Origin: Rhodobacteraceae bacterium Alg238-R152
Lineage (GTDB): Bacteria > Pseudomonadota > Alphaproteobacteria > Rhodobacterales > Rhodobacteraceae
Assembly (NCBI GenBank): GCA_900537125.1
Contig: UNRJ01000004.1
Location: forward strand, 425,975-489,974
DNA length: 64,000 bases
Reading direction: 5' to 3'
Of the stretch, positions 55,085 through 63,723 are shown piece by piece. Position 1 is the first letter of the stretch; each line of letters opens with the position of its first letter. The position numbers were made by a program, and so were the translations under genes. Below the pieces are notes generated by a model. The model was not told where the DNA came from, made no database searches, and saw only the letters and a program-made list of their open reading frames with translations.

Positions 55085-55607
55085 CGAAGCGCTTTCCAAT
55101 AAGTGGTTGATGCGGTTTGTTTTTGCACTCCTGTGCCTGATCCTGATCTTTGTGCAGCTCCTGCCACTAGAAACCACCCCTCGCCGCTGGGTTGGGCCTG
55201 AATTTATGGTGGTCCTGGCGCTGGCATGGGCCGTGCGCCAACCAGGCTACACCCCATCTTTGCTCATTGCCGGAATGTTCCTGCTCGCAGACTTCCTGCT
55301 CCTACGCCCACCGGGATTGGCCACCGCCATTATGGTTGTTGCCTGTGAAGTGCAAAGAAACCGATCATCGCGTCTTCGTGATGCCACTTTTGCCACGGAA
55401 TGGCTCACTGCAGCGGTGCTTATGGTGTTCATCACACTGGGCTATCGCCTTCTTGGCACCATCTTCCTGCTGCCTTTGCCCTCCCTTGGTCTCATGCTGA
55501 TGCAAACCATCATGAACATCGCCATCTACCCGGGCGTGGTCTTCCTCTCACACATTCTATTTGGTGTCCGCCGCGCCACGGCCCATGACGCCATGGGGAC
55601 CAGCTGA
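55077..55607 (+). CDS. mreD: Rod shape-determining protein MreD
   Basis: The product is 176 aa with about five TM helices (MRFVFALLCLILIFVQLLPL; LLIAGMFLLADFLLLRPPGL). The start ATG 55077 overlaps the end of mreC by 8 bp, and the stop overlaps the PBP2 start (TGATG). Confidence 0.88.
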   Translation: MADEALSNKWLMRFVFALLCLILIFVQLLPLETTPRRWVGPEFMVVLALAWAVRQPGYTPSLLIAGMFLLADFLLLRPPGLATAIMVVACEVQRNRSSRLRDATFATEWLTAAVLMVFITLGYRLLGTIFLLPLPSLGLMLMQTIMNIAIYPGVVFLSHILFGVRRATAHDAMGTS

Positions 55608-57547
55608 TGCGCAAATCCCCTACCGAAGTTACCGAAACCCATGGCCGCATGTCGCGCCGCGCATTGTTGCTGGGTGGCACGATGCTGACGTTTATGACCG
55701 GTCTTGGCTTCCGGATGCGCCATTTGCAGCTGGATCAGGCAGACCAATACCGTCTGTTGGCCGAAGAAAACCGCATCAACATTCGCCTAATCCCGCCTGC
55801 ACGTGGCGAAATCTTTGACCGCAATGGCATTGTTCTGGCCCGCAACGAACCGTCTTATCGCATCACGCTTGTGCCCGAGGACGCTGGTGACGTAGATGCG
55901 GTGATCGACAAGCTGGCAACCCTTGTGGAGCTTGATCCCACTGAACTGGACCGCGCTGTCACTGAAATGCGCCGCTCCCCTCCATTCTTGCCGGTCACAA
56001 TTGCCGACCGCGTGAGTTGGGATGAACTTTCGCGCGTTGCGGTGAACACCCCGTCCTTGCCCGGCGTCACCCCCGAGGTCGGCCTCTCCCGCTACTATCC
56101 GCTGCGCGGCGACATGGCCCATGTAATCGGCTATGTCGGTCCGGTCTCTGACTATGACCTGTCCAAAATTGACAACCCGGATCAACTCCTGCGCATTCCC
56201 CGCTTTCAGATTGGCAAGGTTGGGCTTGAAGGCCGCATGGAAAACGATCTGCGCGGCGCGGCAGGCACCAAACGGGTCGAAGTGAATGCCGTTGGCCGTA
56301 TTATGCGCGAGCTGGATCGTCGCGAAGGGGAACAAGGCGACGACATCCAGCTGACCATCGACCAAGGGCTGCAATCTTATGCGCAAGCCCGGCTTGGCAA
56401 TGAAAGCGCCGCCGCTGTGGTAATGGATTGTCAAACCGGCGACCTTCTCGCAGTGGCCTCTGCCCCAACGTTTGACCCAAATCTGTTTGTGCAAGGTATC
56501 TCTGTTGCTGATTATGGGGAATTGACCGGCAACGATCACCGCCCTCTGGCCGCGAAATCCGTGCAAGGCACTTACCCCCCCGGTTCCACCTTCAAAATGA
56601 TCACCGCCCTTGCCGCGCTGGAAGCAGGTGTGGTTGGCTATGACGACACCGTCTATTGCCCCGGACATATGGAAATCTCAAACCGCCGTTTCCACTGCTG
56701 GAAGCGTGGCGGTCATGGCAATATGAATTTGGTGCAGGCAATCCGTGAAAGCTGTGACGTCTATTTCTACGATTTGGCGCTACAGGTCGGCATCGACAAA
56801 ATGTCCGAAGTGGCCGCAAAATTTGGTCTGGGTGAGAAATTTGACCTCCCGCTGTCTGGCGTGGCCCGTGGTCTCAACCCGTCGCGCGACTGGAAGTCTT
56901 CCGTGCGCGGCGAAGACTGGGTGATCGGCGACACCGCCAATGCCTCCATTGGCCAAGGGTTTGTCTTGGCCTCCCCGCTCCAGCTTGCGGTGATGACCGC
57001 CCGCCTTGCCACTGGCAAAGCGGTCCCACCGCGTTTGGTGAAATCCATAAATGGGGTAGACCAGCCGGTGCCTGAGCCCCCCAGATTAGACATCAGTCCA
57101 ACACATCTCGCAGAGGTGCAACGCGGCATGTATGCGGTCTCCAACCACAGGCGTGGCACCGCCTATAGCAAGCGCATCATCGAAGATGAATTCCGCATGG
57201 CCGGAAAAACCGGCACCTCTCAGGTGCGCAACATCACTGCCGCCGAACGTGCACGCGGCGTGACTCGCAACGAGGATTTGCCCTGGAACCGACGCGACCA
57301 CGGGCTGTTTGTAAATTACGCCCCCTTCGAAAACCCAAAAATTGCTGTGGCCGTAGTGGTTGAGCATGGCAGCGGCTCAAAAGCCGCAACCCCAATCGGG
57401 CGCGACATTACGCTTCAGGCGCTCTATGGCGGCACCCCGCCGCTGTCAGCCTATCCAACCAAAGACCGCAAACGTATCGAAACCCAGCAAGAAGAGCTGG
57501 AGAAATTGGTGCCGGGGCGTGAAATCACCCGCCGCAACCGGGCGTGA
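55607..57547 (+). CDS. mrdA: Penicillin-binding protein 2 (elongasome transpeptidase)
   Basis: The product is 646 aa. An N-terminal TM with an RR-containing lead (MSRRALLLGGTMLTFMTGLG), a dimerisation/pedestal domain beginning PPARGEIFDRNGIVLARN, and a transpeptidase domain with Ser327 (PGSTFKM), the SxD motif at Ser382 (SCDVYFYD) and Lys534 (KTGTSQV). It cross-links peptidoglycan during elongation with RodA. Confidence 0.95.
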   Translation: MRKSPTEVTETHGRMSRRALLLGGTMLTFMTGLGFRMRHLQLDQADQYRLLAEENRINIRLIPPARGEIFDRNGIVLARNEPSYRITLVPEDAGDVDAVIDKLATLVELDPTELDRAVTEMRRSPPFLPVTIADRVSWDELSRVAVNTPSLPGVTPEVGLSRYYPLRGDMAHVIGYVGPVSDYDLSKIDNPDQLLRIPRFQIGKVGLEGRMENDLRGAAGTKRVEVNAVGRIMRELDRREGEQGDDIQLTIDQGLQSYAQARLGNESAAAVVMDCQTGDLLAVASAPTFDPNLFVQGISVADYGELTGNDHRPLAAKSVQGTYPPGSTFKMITALAALEAGVVGYDDTVYCPGHMEISNRRFHCWKRGGHGNMNLVQAIRESCDVYFYDLALQVGIDKMSEVAAKFGLGEKFDLPLSGVARGLNPSRDWKSSVRGEDWVIGDTANASIGQGFVLASPLQLAVMTARLATGKAVPPRLVKSINGVDQPVPEPPRLDISPTHLAEVQRGMYAVSNHRRGTAYSKRIIEDEFRMAGKTGTSQVRNITAAERARGVTRNEDLPWNRRDHGLFVNYAPFENPKIAVAVVVEHGSGSKAATPIGRDITLQALYGGTPPLSAYPTKDRKRIETQQEELEKLVPGREITRRNRA

Positions 57548-57554
57548 GGCGCAG

Positions 57555-58694
57555 ATGAGCTATCTTGAATATAACGTCAAACATGTGCCCGCAGGACTGC
57601 GCAAGGTGCTGCATGTAAACTGGGCCTTACTCCTGCTGATCACGGCTGTCGCCGGAGTTGGCTTCCTGATGCTCTACTCTGTGGCTGGCGGCTCGTTTTC
57701 GCCCTGGGCAGAACCTCAAATGAAACGCTACGCATTGGGTGTTGTCGCGATGTTTGTAGTGGCCATGGTGCCAATCTGGTTTTGGCGCTCAGTGTCTGGG
57801 TTTGCCTATTTGGTCAGCCTGATCTTATTGGTTCTGGTCGAGGTCATGGGCAGTGTTGGCATGGGCGCCCAGCGCTGGATTGACCTCGGTTTTATGCGCC
57901 TGCAACCCTCCGAGCTGATGAAAATCACCCTCGTGATGTGCCTCGCCGCCTACTACGACTGGCTCCCCCCACACAAAACCTCCAAACCACAATGGGTGCT
58001 TCTGCCCGTCCTGCTCGTGCTGATCCCCACTGCGCTGGTACTGCGCCAACCCGACCTTGGCACCTCAATCCTGCTGCTCACCGGCGGCGCCATTGTGATG
58101 TTCCTCGCGGGGGTGCACTGGGGCTATTTTGCCGCCGTGATCAGCATGGTTGTTGGCCTAGTGGTGGCTGTTTTCCAATCGCGCGGCACCGACTGGCAGC
58201 TCTTGAAAAACTACCAATACCGCCGCATCGACACCTTTTTGGACCCGTCATCTGATCCATTGGGCGCGGGCTACCACATCACCCAATCCAAAATTGCGCT
58301 TGGGTCTGGCGGCTGGACTGGGCGTGGCTTTATGCAAGGCACCCAAAGCCGGCTGAACTTCTTACCGGAGAAACACACCGACTTCATCTTCACCACGCTG
58401 GCCGAAGAGTTCGGCTACATCGGCGCGATCTCTCTTCTGTCGCTCTATGCACTCATTGTCATGTTCTGCATCGCCTCTGCACTTGCCAACAAAGACCGGT
58501 ACTCCTCGCTGCTCACTCTTGGCATCGCGGGTGCGTTTTTCCTGTTTTTCGCGGTGAACATGTCCATGGTTATGGGCCTTGCCCCGGTGGTTGGTGTGCC
58601 TCTGCCACTGGTCAGCTACGGTGGCTCCGCCATGTTGGTTTTGATGGTTGGCTTTGGCCTTGTGCAGTCTGCGCATGTACACCGGCCTCGGTAA
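57555..58694 (+). CDS. rodA: Peptidoglycan polymerase RodA (SEDS family)
   Basis: The product is 379 aa with about ten TM helices. SEDS hallmarks are GAQRWIDLGFMRLQPSELMK, LRQPDLGTSILLL, FLPEKHTDFIFTTLAEEFG and VGVPLPLVSYGGSAML. It is the glycosyltransferase partner of PBP2. The frame is open from 57360, but ATG 57555, 8 nt after the mrdA stop, is the start. Confidence 0.95.
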   Translation: MSYLEYNVKHVPAGLRKVLHVNWALLLLITAVAGVGFLMLYSVAGGSFSPWAEPQMKRYALGVVAMFVVAMVPIWFWRSVSGFAYLVSLILLVLVEVMGSVGMGAQRWIDLGFMRLQPSELMKITLVMCLAAYYDWLPPHKTSKPQWVLLPVLLVLIPTALVLRQPDLGTSILLLTGGAIVMFLAGVHWGYFAAVISMVVGLVVAVFQSRGTDWQLLKNYQYRRIDTFLDPSSDPLGAGYHITQSKIALGSGGWTGRGFMQGTQSRLNFLPEKHTDFIFTTLAEEFGYIGAISLLSLYALIVMFCIASALANKDRYSSLLTLGIAGAFFLFFAVNMSMVMGLAPVVGVPLPLVSYGGSAMLVLMVGFGLVQSAHVHRPR

Positions 58695-58766
58695 ACTCAA
58701 CCAGTCTGCGACCTTGCATCCGCCCCGCAACTGTGGCCCCTTGTCACCAAAGACAAGGAGCAGCAC

Positions 58767-59177
58767 ATGAGCATCTTTCATCTGGCCTACAATGTCCGCG
58801 ACCTCGACGTGACCCGCGCGTTTTATGGCACCTTGCTGGGCTGCACCGAAGGCCGCAGCACTGACACCTGGGTTGACTACAATTTCTTTGGTCACCAGCT
58901 CTCCCTGCATATTGGCGAGCCTTTCGCCACAGCTGCCACTGGCAAGGTTGGCGCACATATGGTGCCGATGCCGCACCTCGGCGTGATCCTTCCCAAAGCG
59001 CAGTGGGATGCCCTAGCCCAGCGCCTGACAGATGCAGGTGTTGAATTTGTTCTCGCCCCCTTCACACGCTTTGCCGGTGAACCGGGCGAACAAAGCACCA
59101 TGTTCTTCAACGACCCTTTCGGGAACCCCATAGAAATCAAAGGCTTTGCCGACATGTCTGGAGTGTTTGCCACATGA
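58767..59177 (+). CDS. VOC (glyoxalase/dioxygenase fold) family protein
   Basis: The product is 136 aa with two beta-alpha-beta-beta-beta modules. HLAYNVRDLDVTRAFYG carries the first metal-type His, QLSLHIGEP another ligand position, and FFNDPFGNPIEIKGF the C-terminal Glu. Substrate unknown; relatives are annotated as glyoxalase or dioxygenase. ATGA overlap with ghrA suggests a shared pathway. Confidence 0.85.
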   Translation: MSIFHLAYNVRDLDVTRAFYGTLLGCTEGRSTDTWVDYNFFGHQLSLHIGEPFATAATGKVGAHMVPMPHLGVILPKAQWDALAQRLTDAGVEFVLAPFTRFAGEPGEQSTMFFNDPFGNPIEIKGFADMSGVFAT

Positions 59178-60103
59178 TCAACGTCCTTTTTGCTGCCAAA
59201 CCAGACAGCTGGGCGGCCTATGAAGCGCCGCTCAAAGCCGCATTTAAAGCCGCTGGTGTGGTGGCCAACATACAAACAGAATTTGCGCCTGAAGATGTCG
59301 ACTACATCGTCTATGCCCCCAACAGCGCCGTGCAAGACTTCACGCCCTACACCCGCTGCAAAGCCGTGCTGAACCTTTGGGCCGGTGTCGAAAACGTCGT
59401 GGGCAATGCCACTTTGACAATCCCTCTCTGCCGCATGGTCGATCCCGGCATGACCCAAGGCATGATGGAATGGGTGGTGGGCCATGTCATGCGCCACCAC
59501 CTTGGCATGGACCGCAATATCCTTGGTCAAAACGGCGACTGGACCCCACATGTGCCCCCCTTGGCACAAGACCGCCGTGTCACCGTGATGGGGCTGGGCG
59601 CGTTGGGCAGCGCCTGTGCAGAAGCCCTGCGTGATCTCGGCTTTGACGTTGCGGGTTGGAGCCGACGCGCCAAAGACATCACCGGAGTGGTCTCGTTGCA
59701 CGGCGAGGATGGCCTCAACCAGGCGCTTGCCCGCGCCGATATTCTTGTGCTGCTGCTTCCCAAAACCACCGCTACCGAAAACCTACTCAATGCGGAGCGG
59801 CTGGCATGCATGCCCAAAGGTGCAATGATTGTGAACCCCGGACGCGGCCCTTTGATCGACGATGACGCCTTGCTTGCCGCGCTTGATAGAGGCCACATCG
59901 CCCACGCCACCCTTGATGTCTTCCGCGTGGAGCCTCTGCCAAAGGAGCACCCCTTTTGGGCGCATTCCAGTGTCACAGTCACGCCGCACATCGCGTCGGA
60001 AACCCGCGTGGAAACCTCCAGCGCTGTGGTCGCCGAAAACGTGCGGCGAGGCGAAGCTGGGGAGCCGTTCCTGCATGTTGTGGACCGCGGCGCGGGGTAT
60101 TAG
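59174..60103 (+). CDS. ghrA: Glyoxylate/hydroxypyruvate reductase A
   Basis: The product is 309 aa of the D-2-hydroxyacid dehydrogenase family. It has the NAD(P) motif VMGLGALGSACAEALRDLG, the catalytic Arg region MIVNPGRGPLIDDDAL, and the C-terminal Glu/His pair (FRVEPLP..., VTVTPHIASETR). It reduces glyoxylate to glycolate or hydroxypyruvate to glycerate. Translationally coupled to the VOC gene. Confidence 0.88.
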   Translation: MINVLFAAKPDSWAAYEAPLKAAFKAAGVVANIQTEFAPEDVDYIVYAPNSAVQDFTPYTRCKAVLNLWAGVENVVGNATLTIPLCRMVDPGMTQGMMEWVVGHVMRHHLGMDRNILGQNGDWTPHVPPLAQDRRVTVMGLGALGSACAEALRDLGFDVAGWSRRAKDITGVVSLHGEDGLNQALARADILVLLLPKTTATENLLNAERLACMPKGAMIVNPGRGPLIDDDALLAALDRGHIAHATLDVFRVEPLPKEHPFWAHSSVTVTPHIASETRVETSSAVVAENVRRGEAGEPFLHVVDRGAGY

Positions 60104-60110
60104 GAACAGG

Positions 60111-60175
60111 CAGAGGGGCCAGCCCCTCTGTCACAGCACGCTGTGCCATTCACCCCGGGATATTTGGGGACTATG
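60111..60175 (+). repeat. Intergenic hairpin element after ghrA
   Basis: A 9-bp stem (cagaggggc / gcccctctg, 60111-60130), a second small hairpin (cacagc-acg-ctgtg) and then CACCCCGGGATATTTGGGGAC. The GC hairpin plus CCCCGG-TATTT tail recalls the element at 7701-7750. Probably ends ghrA transcription. Confidence 0.45.
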
Positions 60176-60187
60176 AATGGCTTTGGC

Positions 60188-60979
60188 TTAGCGTAAAATC
60201 GGCGGCTTGTCCGGATCGCTGCCCGGGGTGACCGGCACATGCTCTTTGGCTTTGGGGGGCTCAGGAAGGTCAAACCGCAAGCCAACCCGCGCCAATTGGG
60301 CTGCCACTGGATCGCTGGCGGTAAAGAAACCCACGTCCAATGCGCCCGCTTCGATTCCGGAAAACGTCAGCGCCTCGTTCACGGCTTTGGCCAATGCCCC
60401 CTCCGCACCCGGCACAACATCCACAAAACCCAACATATGCGAGCGGCTGCCGCTCTCATAAGTTGTGCCCACCAGATATGCCATCTTTGCCAAACCACCT
60501 GCGGTGCTCAACTTGGCATCCAATGCCGTGATCAAAGCTTCCGGCAATCCTGCCGGCGGGGCAAAGCGCTCCACTTTGGCTTCCACCTCGTCAGGCGTAT
60601 GGGTCAAGGTTTCCGCAAGCCAGCCAAGCGCTTCGTTGGGGATCAGGATTGAGGATGGCGCCACCTCCGGATTGACCGCCAAGCCTATGCCCTGCCCCGC
60701 CAGCACGCTGGCAATAACCCGCCCCGACAGCGCGGCATATGGGGCAACCCGGCCGACAAACTGTGCCAACCGATCTTCGGTATCAAACACCAGCACAAAG
60801 CTGGCATCGGAGGTTTCAAAAATCTCCGGCGCGATGCGATCGTCTTCTGGCTCTTTTTCCAGCAGCAAGAACAGCTCCGCATCCGCCAGCCGCTCATAAA
60901 ACTGCAGACGGGCTGCATCGTCTTCGGGGGCTGCGTCCATTGCCGCATGGGCTTGGTCCAATGGGGTCAGGTCGCTCAT
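60188..60979 (-). CDS. SseB family protein
   Basis: The product is 263 aa: an N-terminal SseB domain (about 1-130, LQFYERLADAELFLLLE, SFVLVFDTEDRLAQFV) and a C-terminal SseB_C domain (about 140-245, GLAKMAYLVGTTYESGSRSHM). E. coli SseB affects rhodanese-type sulfur enzymes; the role here is unknown. Its start overlaps the stop of the truncated glycosylase gene by ATGA, so the two were once an operon. Confidence 0.87.
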   Translation of the reverse strand: MSDLTPLDQAHAAMDAAPEDDAARLQFYERLADAELFLLLEKEPEDDRIAPEIFETSDASFVLVFDTEDRLAQFVGRVAPYAALSGRVIASVLAGQGIGLAVNPEVAPSSILIPNEALGWLAETLTHTPDEVEAKVERFAPPAGLPEALITALDAKLSTAGGLAKMAYLVGTTYESGSRSHMLGFVDVVPGAEGALAKAVNEALTFSGIEAGALDVGFFTASDPVAAQLARVGLRFDLPEPPKAKEHVPVTPGSDPDKPPILR

Positions 60980-61302
60980 GTCAGCACCTCCTTGATGCGG
61001 GTTTGCAGCGCGGGCAGAAGTTCGGCCTCAAACCAGGGATTCTTCTTGATCCATGCCGTATTGCGCCAAGACGGATGTGGCAAGGGGAAGACAGCGGGCG
61101 CAAAGTCGCGACAGGCCCGCACAGTGTCCGTCACCCCCGCCTTTGTGCCCAAATGCCATTTCTGCGCATAGCCGCCCACCACGAGAGTCAACGGCACATC
61201 TCCCAGTGAGATCATTACCCGCTCCCGCCAGGTTTTGGCACAGATCGGCGGCGGTGGCAGGTCGCTTCCCGCTGTATTGTAGCCGGGAAAGCTGACGTTA
61301 TG
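60976..61302 (-). pseudogene. 5'-truncated uracil-DNA glycosylase family gene
   Basis: A 108-codon frame from about 61302 to the TGA at 60976 corresponds to the C-terminal half (from about residue 91) of the intact homologue at 61484-62080. Shared blocks include FPGY, GSDLPPPP, VGGYAQKWHLG, PLPHPSWRNTAW and KKNPWFEAEL. Motif B (HPS) is kept, but the N-terminal catalytic GQAPG region is missing and the frame meets TAA at 61303-61305. A short product could start at ATG 61215. It is coupled to sseB, marking it as the native copy, cut at about 61.29-61.30 kb. Confidence 0.85.
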
Positions 61303-61483
61303 TTAACGCCTTTTTATGCATGAATGAATAAAACAATCGAGACCAGCCACTTAACCGACCATCTACTTAAAAGATGTTTATGTTGAGTTTTCCCATCCAA
61401 AATAATCATCCGAGTTCGCCAGATAAACTGGTTCGAAAAAAGTGATATCCGATCACAAGCGTTAGGTTCTGATACGAGCTTGA
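61303..61483. other. AT-rich junction, probable island boundary
   Basis: This 181-bp stretch between the truncated and intact glycosylase genes is clearly more AT-rich than the region to its left and holds no gene. A small inverted repeat CGTTA-TGT-TAACG straddles its left edge (61297-61309). No long direct repeat is visible by eye. Confidence 0.55.
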
Positions 61484-62080
61484 TCACTCATTTATTAGTG
61501 CTCGCACGGCCTGGCGAAGTTCGGGCACGAGCTCGGCTTCGAACCACGGGTTCTTCTTCAGCCACGCGGTGTTACGCCACGAGGGATGCGGCAGGGGGAT
61601 TACTCCCACCGGAGCAGCGCGCCAGTCGCGCACAACTTCAGTCACTGCGCGGCGCCTACCGAGGTGCCATTTCTGTGCATAACCTCCAACCAGCAATTTC
61701 AGGCGAAGGTTAGGCATCATCTCCATGACACTCAAATGCCAAGTTTTGGCGCAAACTGACGGTGGCGGCAAGTCACTGCCCTTGGCGTCATACCCGGGGA
61801 AGCAGAACGATGTGGGTAAAATGGAGACGTGATCGAGATCATAGAACTCCTCCTCAGAGACACCCATCCATTGGCGTAACCGATCACCAGACGGGTCAGT
61901 GAAGGGCTTGCCTGAGGCGTGTACACGAGCCCCCGGCGCTTGCCCGGCCACAAGAATGCGCGACTGAGGGGACAGCCAGACAACTGGACGCGGGCAGTGC
62001 GCAGTCGCAGTATCTGCGAAATCATCCGCGCAAAGTCGGCAGGATCTAATCTTCGTGGTCAATTCATTCATGAGAGTCAT
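61484..62080 (-). CDS. Uracil-DNA glycosylase family protein (intact copy)
   Basis: The product is 198 aa. Motif A VAGQAPGARVHASGKPF (residues 44-60), Cys residues near the N-terminus (SCRLCADDF), FCFPGYDAKGSDLPPP and motif B PLPHPSWRN (162-170) fit the UDG superfamily that removes uracil from DNA. It is about 60% identical by eye to the truncated neighbour over the shared half, so it is a related but different allele. ATG 62080 is taken; ATG 62071 is possible. Confidence 0.85.
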   Translation of the reverse strand: MTLMNELTTKIRSCRLCADDFADTATAHCPRPVVWLSPQSRILVAGQAPGARVHASGKPFTDPSGDRLRQWMGVSEEEFYDLDHVSILPTSFCFPGYDAKGSDLPPPSVCAKTWHLSVMEMMPNLRLKLLVGGYAQKWHLGRRRAVTEVVRDWRAAPVGVIPLPHPSWRNTAWLKKNPWFEAELVPELRQAVRALINE

Positions 62081-62133
62081 ATAGCCGGGATCGGCAGAAC
62101 TGAAAGGTTGGGGTTCTAATTTCTCTTGATCGT

Positions 62134-63723
62134 CTAAAGTGAAAGGGCAGTGAGGCCTGCAAACGTTGCACTATCTGTGATACGAGAGGCGGGTAGCAAC
62201 AAATAGAGCCAGTCTTTCCGCTCACCCTCTGCCTTGAGAGAATTGGCATGATCTGCCCATTGTCGTGCGGCGGCTGCCTTAATTTTAACGTCATCGTCAG
62301 TCAGTTCGTTATCTGCCTTGATCTCAGCAATGATGAATTGATCGGACGTCTCCAGTACGAAGTCAGGAAGATATGGACGCCCAGGCGCATATTCAATCTG
62401 GAATTGATTAGGACCGGGTTTCATCCAGCGCAAAACCGTATTCTCAAGATCAGAGTCAATGAGGCAGGCAAACCTGCGTTCTGGATCGGAATCGAATTTG
62501 TGGAGGGGATATGGTGTCTTCTTCCCTCCTCTGAAAACGTGAGATTTTGTCGTCATCAGAGGCGATGCCGCTTGTGAAAGAGGGAGCACCTTTTCTTCAG
62601 AAACGGCGAATTGCTGTGGTCTAAGCGGAGTGAATGCTCGGCGCTTGTGAACCTGAAAGGACGTTTGGGTTTGCTTTAGGTGCTCTTTCATCTGTTCAAA
62701 GATGAATGTTGCAAGGCGTTCCCCATGGGCAAGTGCAACATTCTCAACCGCACGATCGTCAGGCAAATATGTAGTCAATCTATCAATCACCTGCGATGAA
62801 AGCTTGTAGAGAAGCTCAGCGTGCGTTTCATAGTCGATTTCCGGTTTGGCAATCAGGTGACGAACGATGTAGTTTTCCATCCGCCCCTCCTGAGCCCCAT
62901 CCTGTCCACGTTCGATAATTCGTTTTTCGTCGGAACCCAGTTCTCTCAGAAGAATATCGTCATCAACGGGCTGGAAGGTGATTTGATCCAGCCGGATAAG
63001 ATCGAAATCTTCAAACCAGAAATGCACCTGACGATCCGGAATCACAACAATCTCGGGAATTTCAATCGTATTTGCTACGATGGCCTGTGTCGTCCGCTCC
63101 ACGATGGCCTTGATGTCAAGCGCATCGGCGATAACATCCAAGGTACCTTGAGCGTCGCTTGTTGCCGTCTGGATGTCTTTTACAATTGAATCGACAATGT
63201 CGGGAGCTTGGAGCTCCTGAGCTGTGTGTCTGACGCGCGGCGCATAGTGGTTTTCTACTAACTCAATTGTTTGCCTTGCGATCTGTCGTTCTTCGGGCCT
63301 CTGATAGATGAACTCTGTTGGAGCTTCATCGATCTGGTTTCCAAGTTCTGGGCCAGTCAAAGCCGTTTGATAGGTCGGTGCGACTGATATCACTTTGCGC
63401 TTTTCTTCGGGAACGTCTCCTCCACCGCCAAGGCGGATTTCTTTTATCTGGACGATTGAGTCCTCTTCTTGGGCTTTTTGAATCACCGCATCGAAGCGGT
63501 CATGCGCAATCACTGTCAAAGTATCGACGACTTCTACGCCTGTGCGTTTACCGTAAGGCAGACGAAGACCACGACCGAGTGTTTGTTCGGTCAATATGTC
63601 GGATGCGGAAGCTCGGAGAGGAACTATGGTATAGAGATTTGTGACGTCCCAGCCTTCTTTGAGTTTGTTTACGTGGATCACGATCTCTGTATCTGGCGAC
63701 GTTTCAAGCTGAGCGTCCCCCAA
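62134..63723 (-). pseudogene. Type III restriction-like Res helicase/nuclease, C-terminal fragment cut by an IS
   Basis: An open frame of about 529 codons runs from the IS boundary to TAA-type end at 62134. It begins within helicase domain 2 (NKLKEGWDVTNLYTIVPLRA; motif VI QTLGRGLRLPYGKRTG), lacks the Walker A and DEAD-box half, and ends with a PD-(D/E)xK nuclease core (YLPDFVLETSD..IIAEIK). This is the tail of a Res-type subunit that cleaves DNA with ATP hydrolysis. The first part presumably lies beyond the IS to the right. AT content is higher than in the core genes. Confidence 0.8.

Noticed and set aside
61316..61480. Small coding sequence in the island junction
   Set aside because: All frames are short and lack a ribosome-binding site or recognisable peptide.
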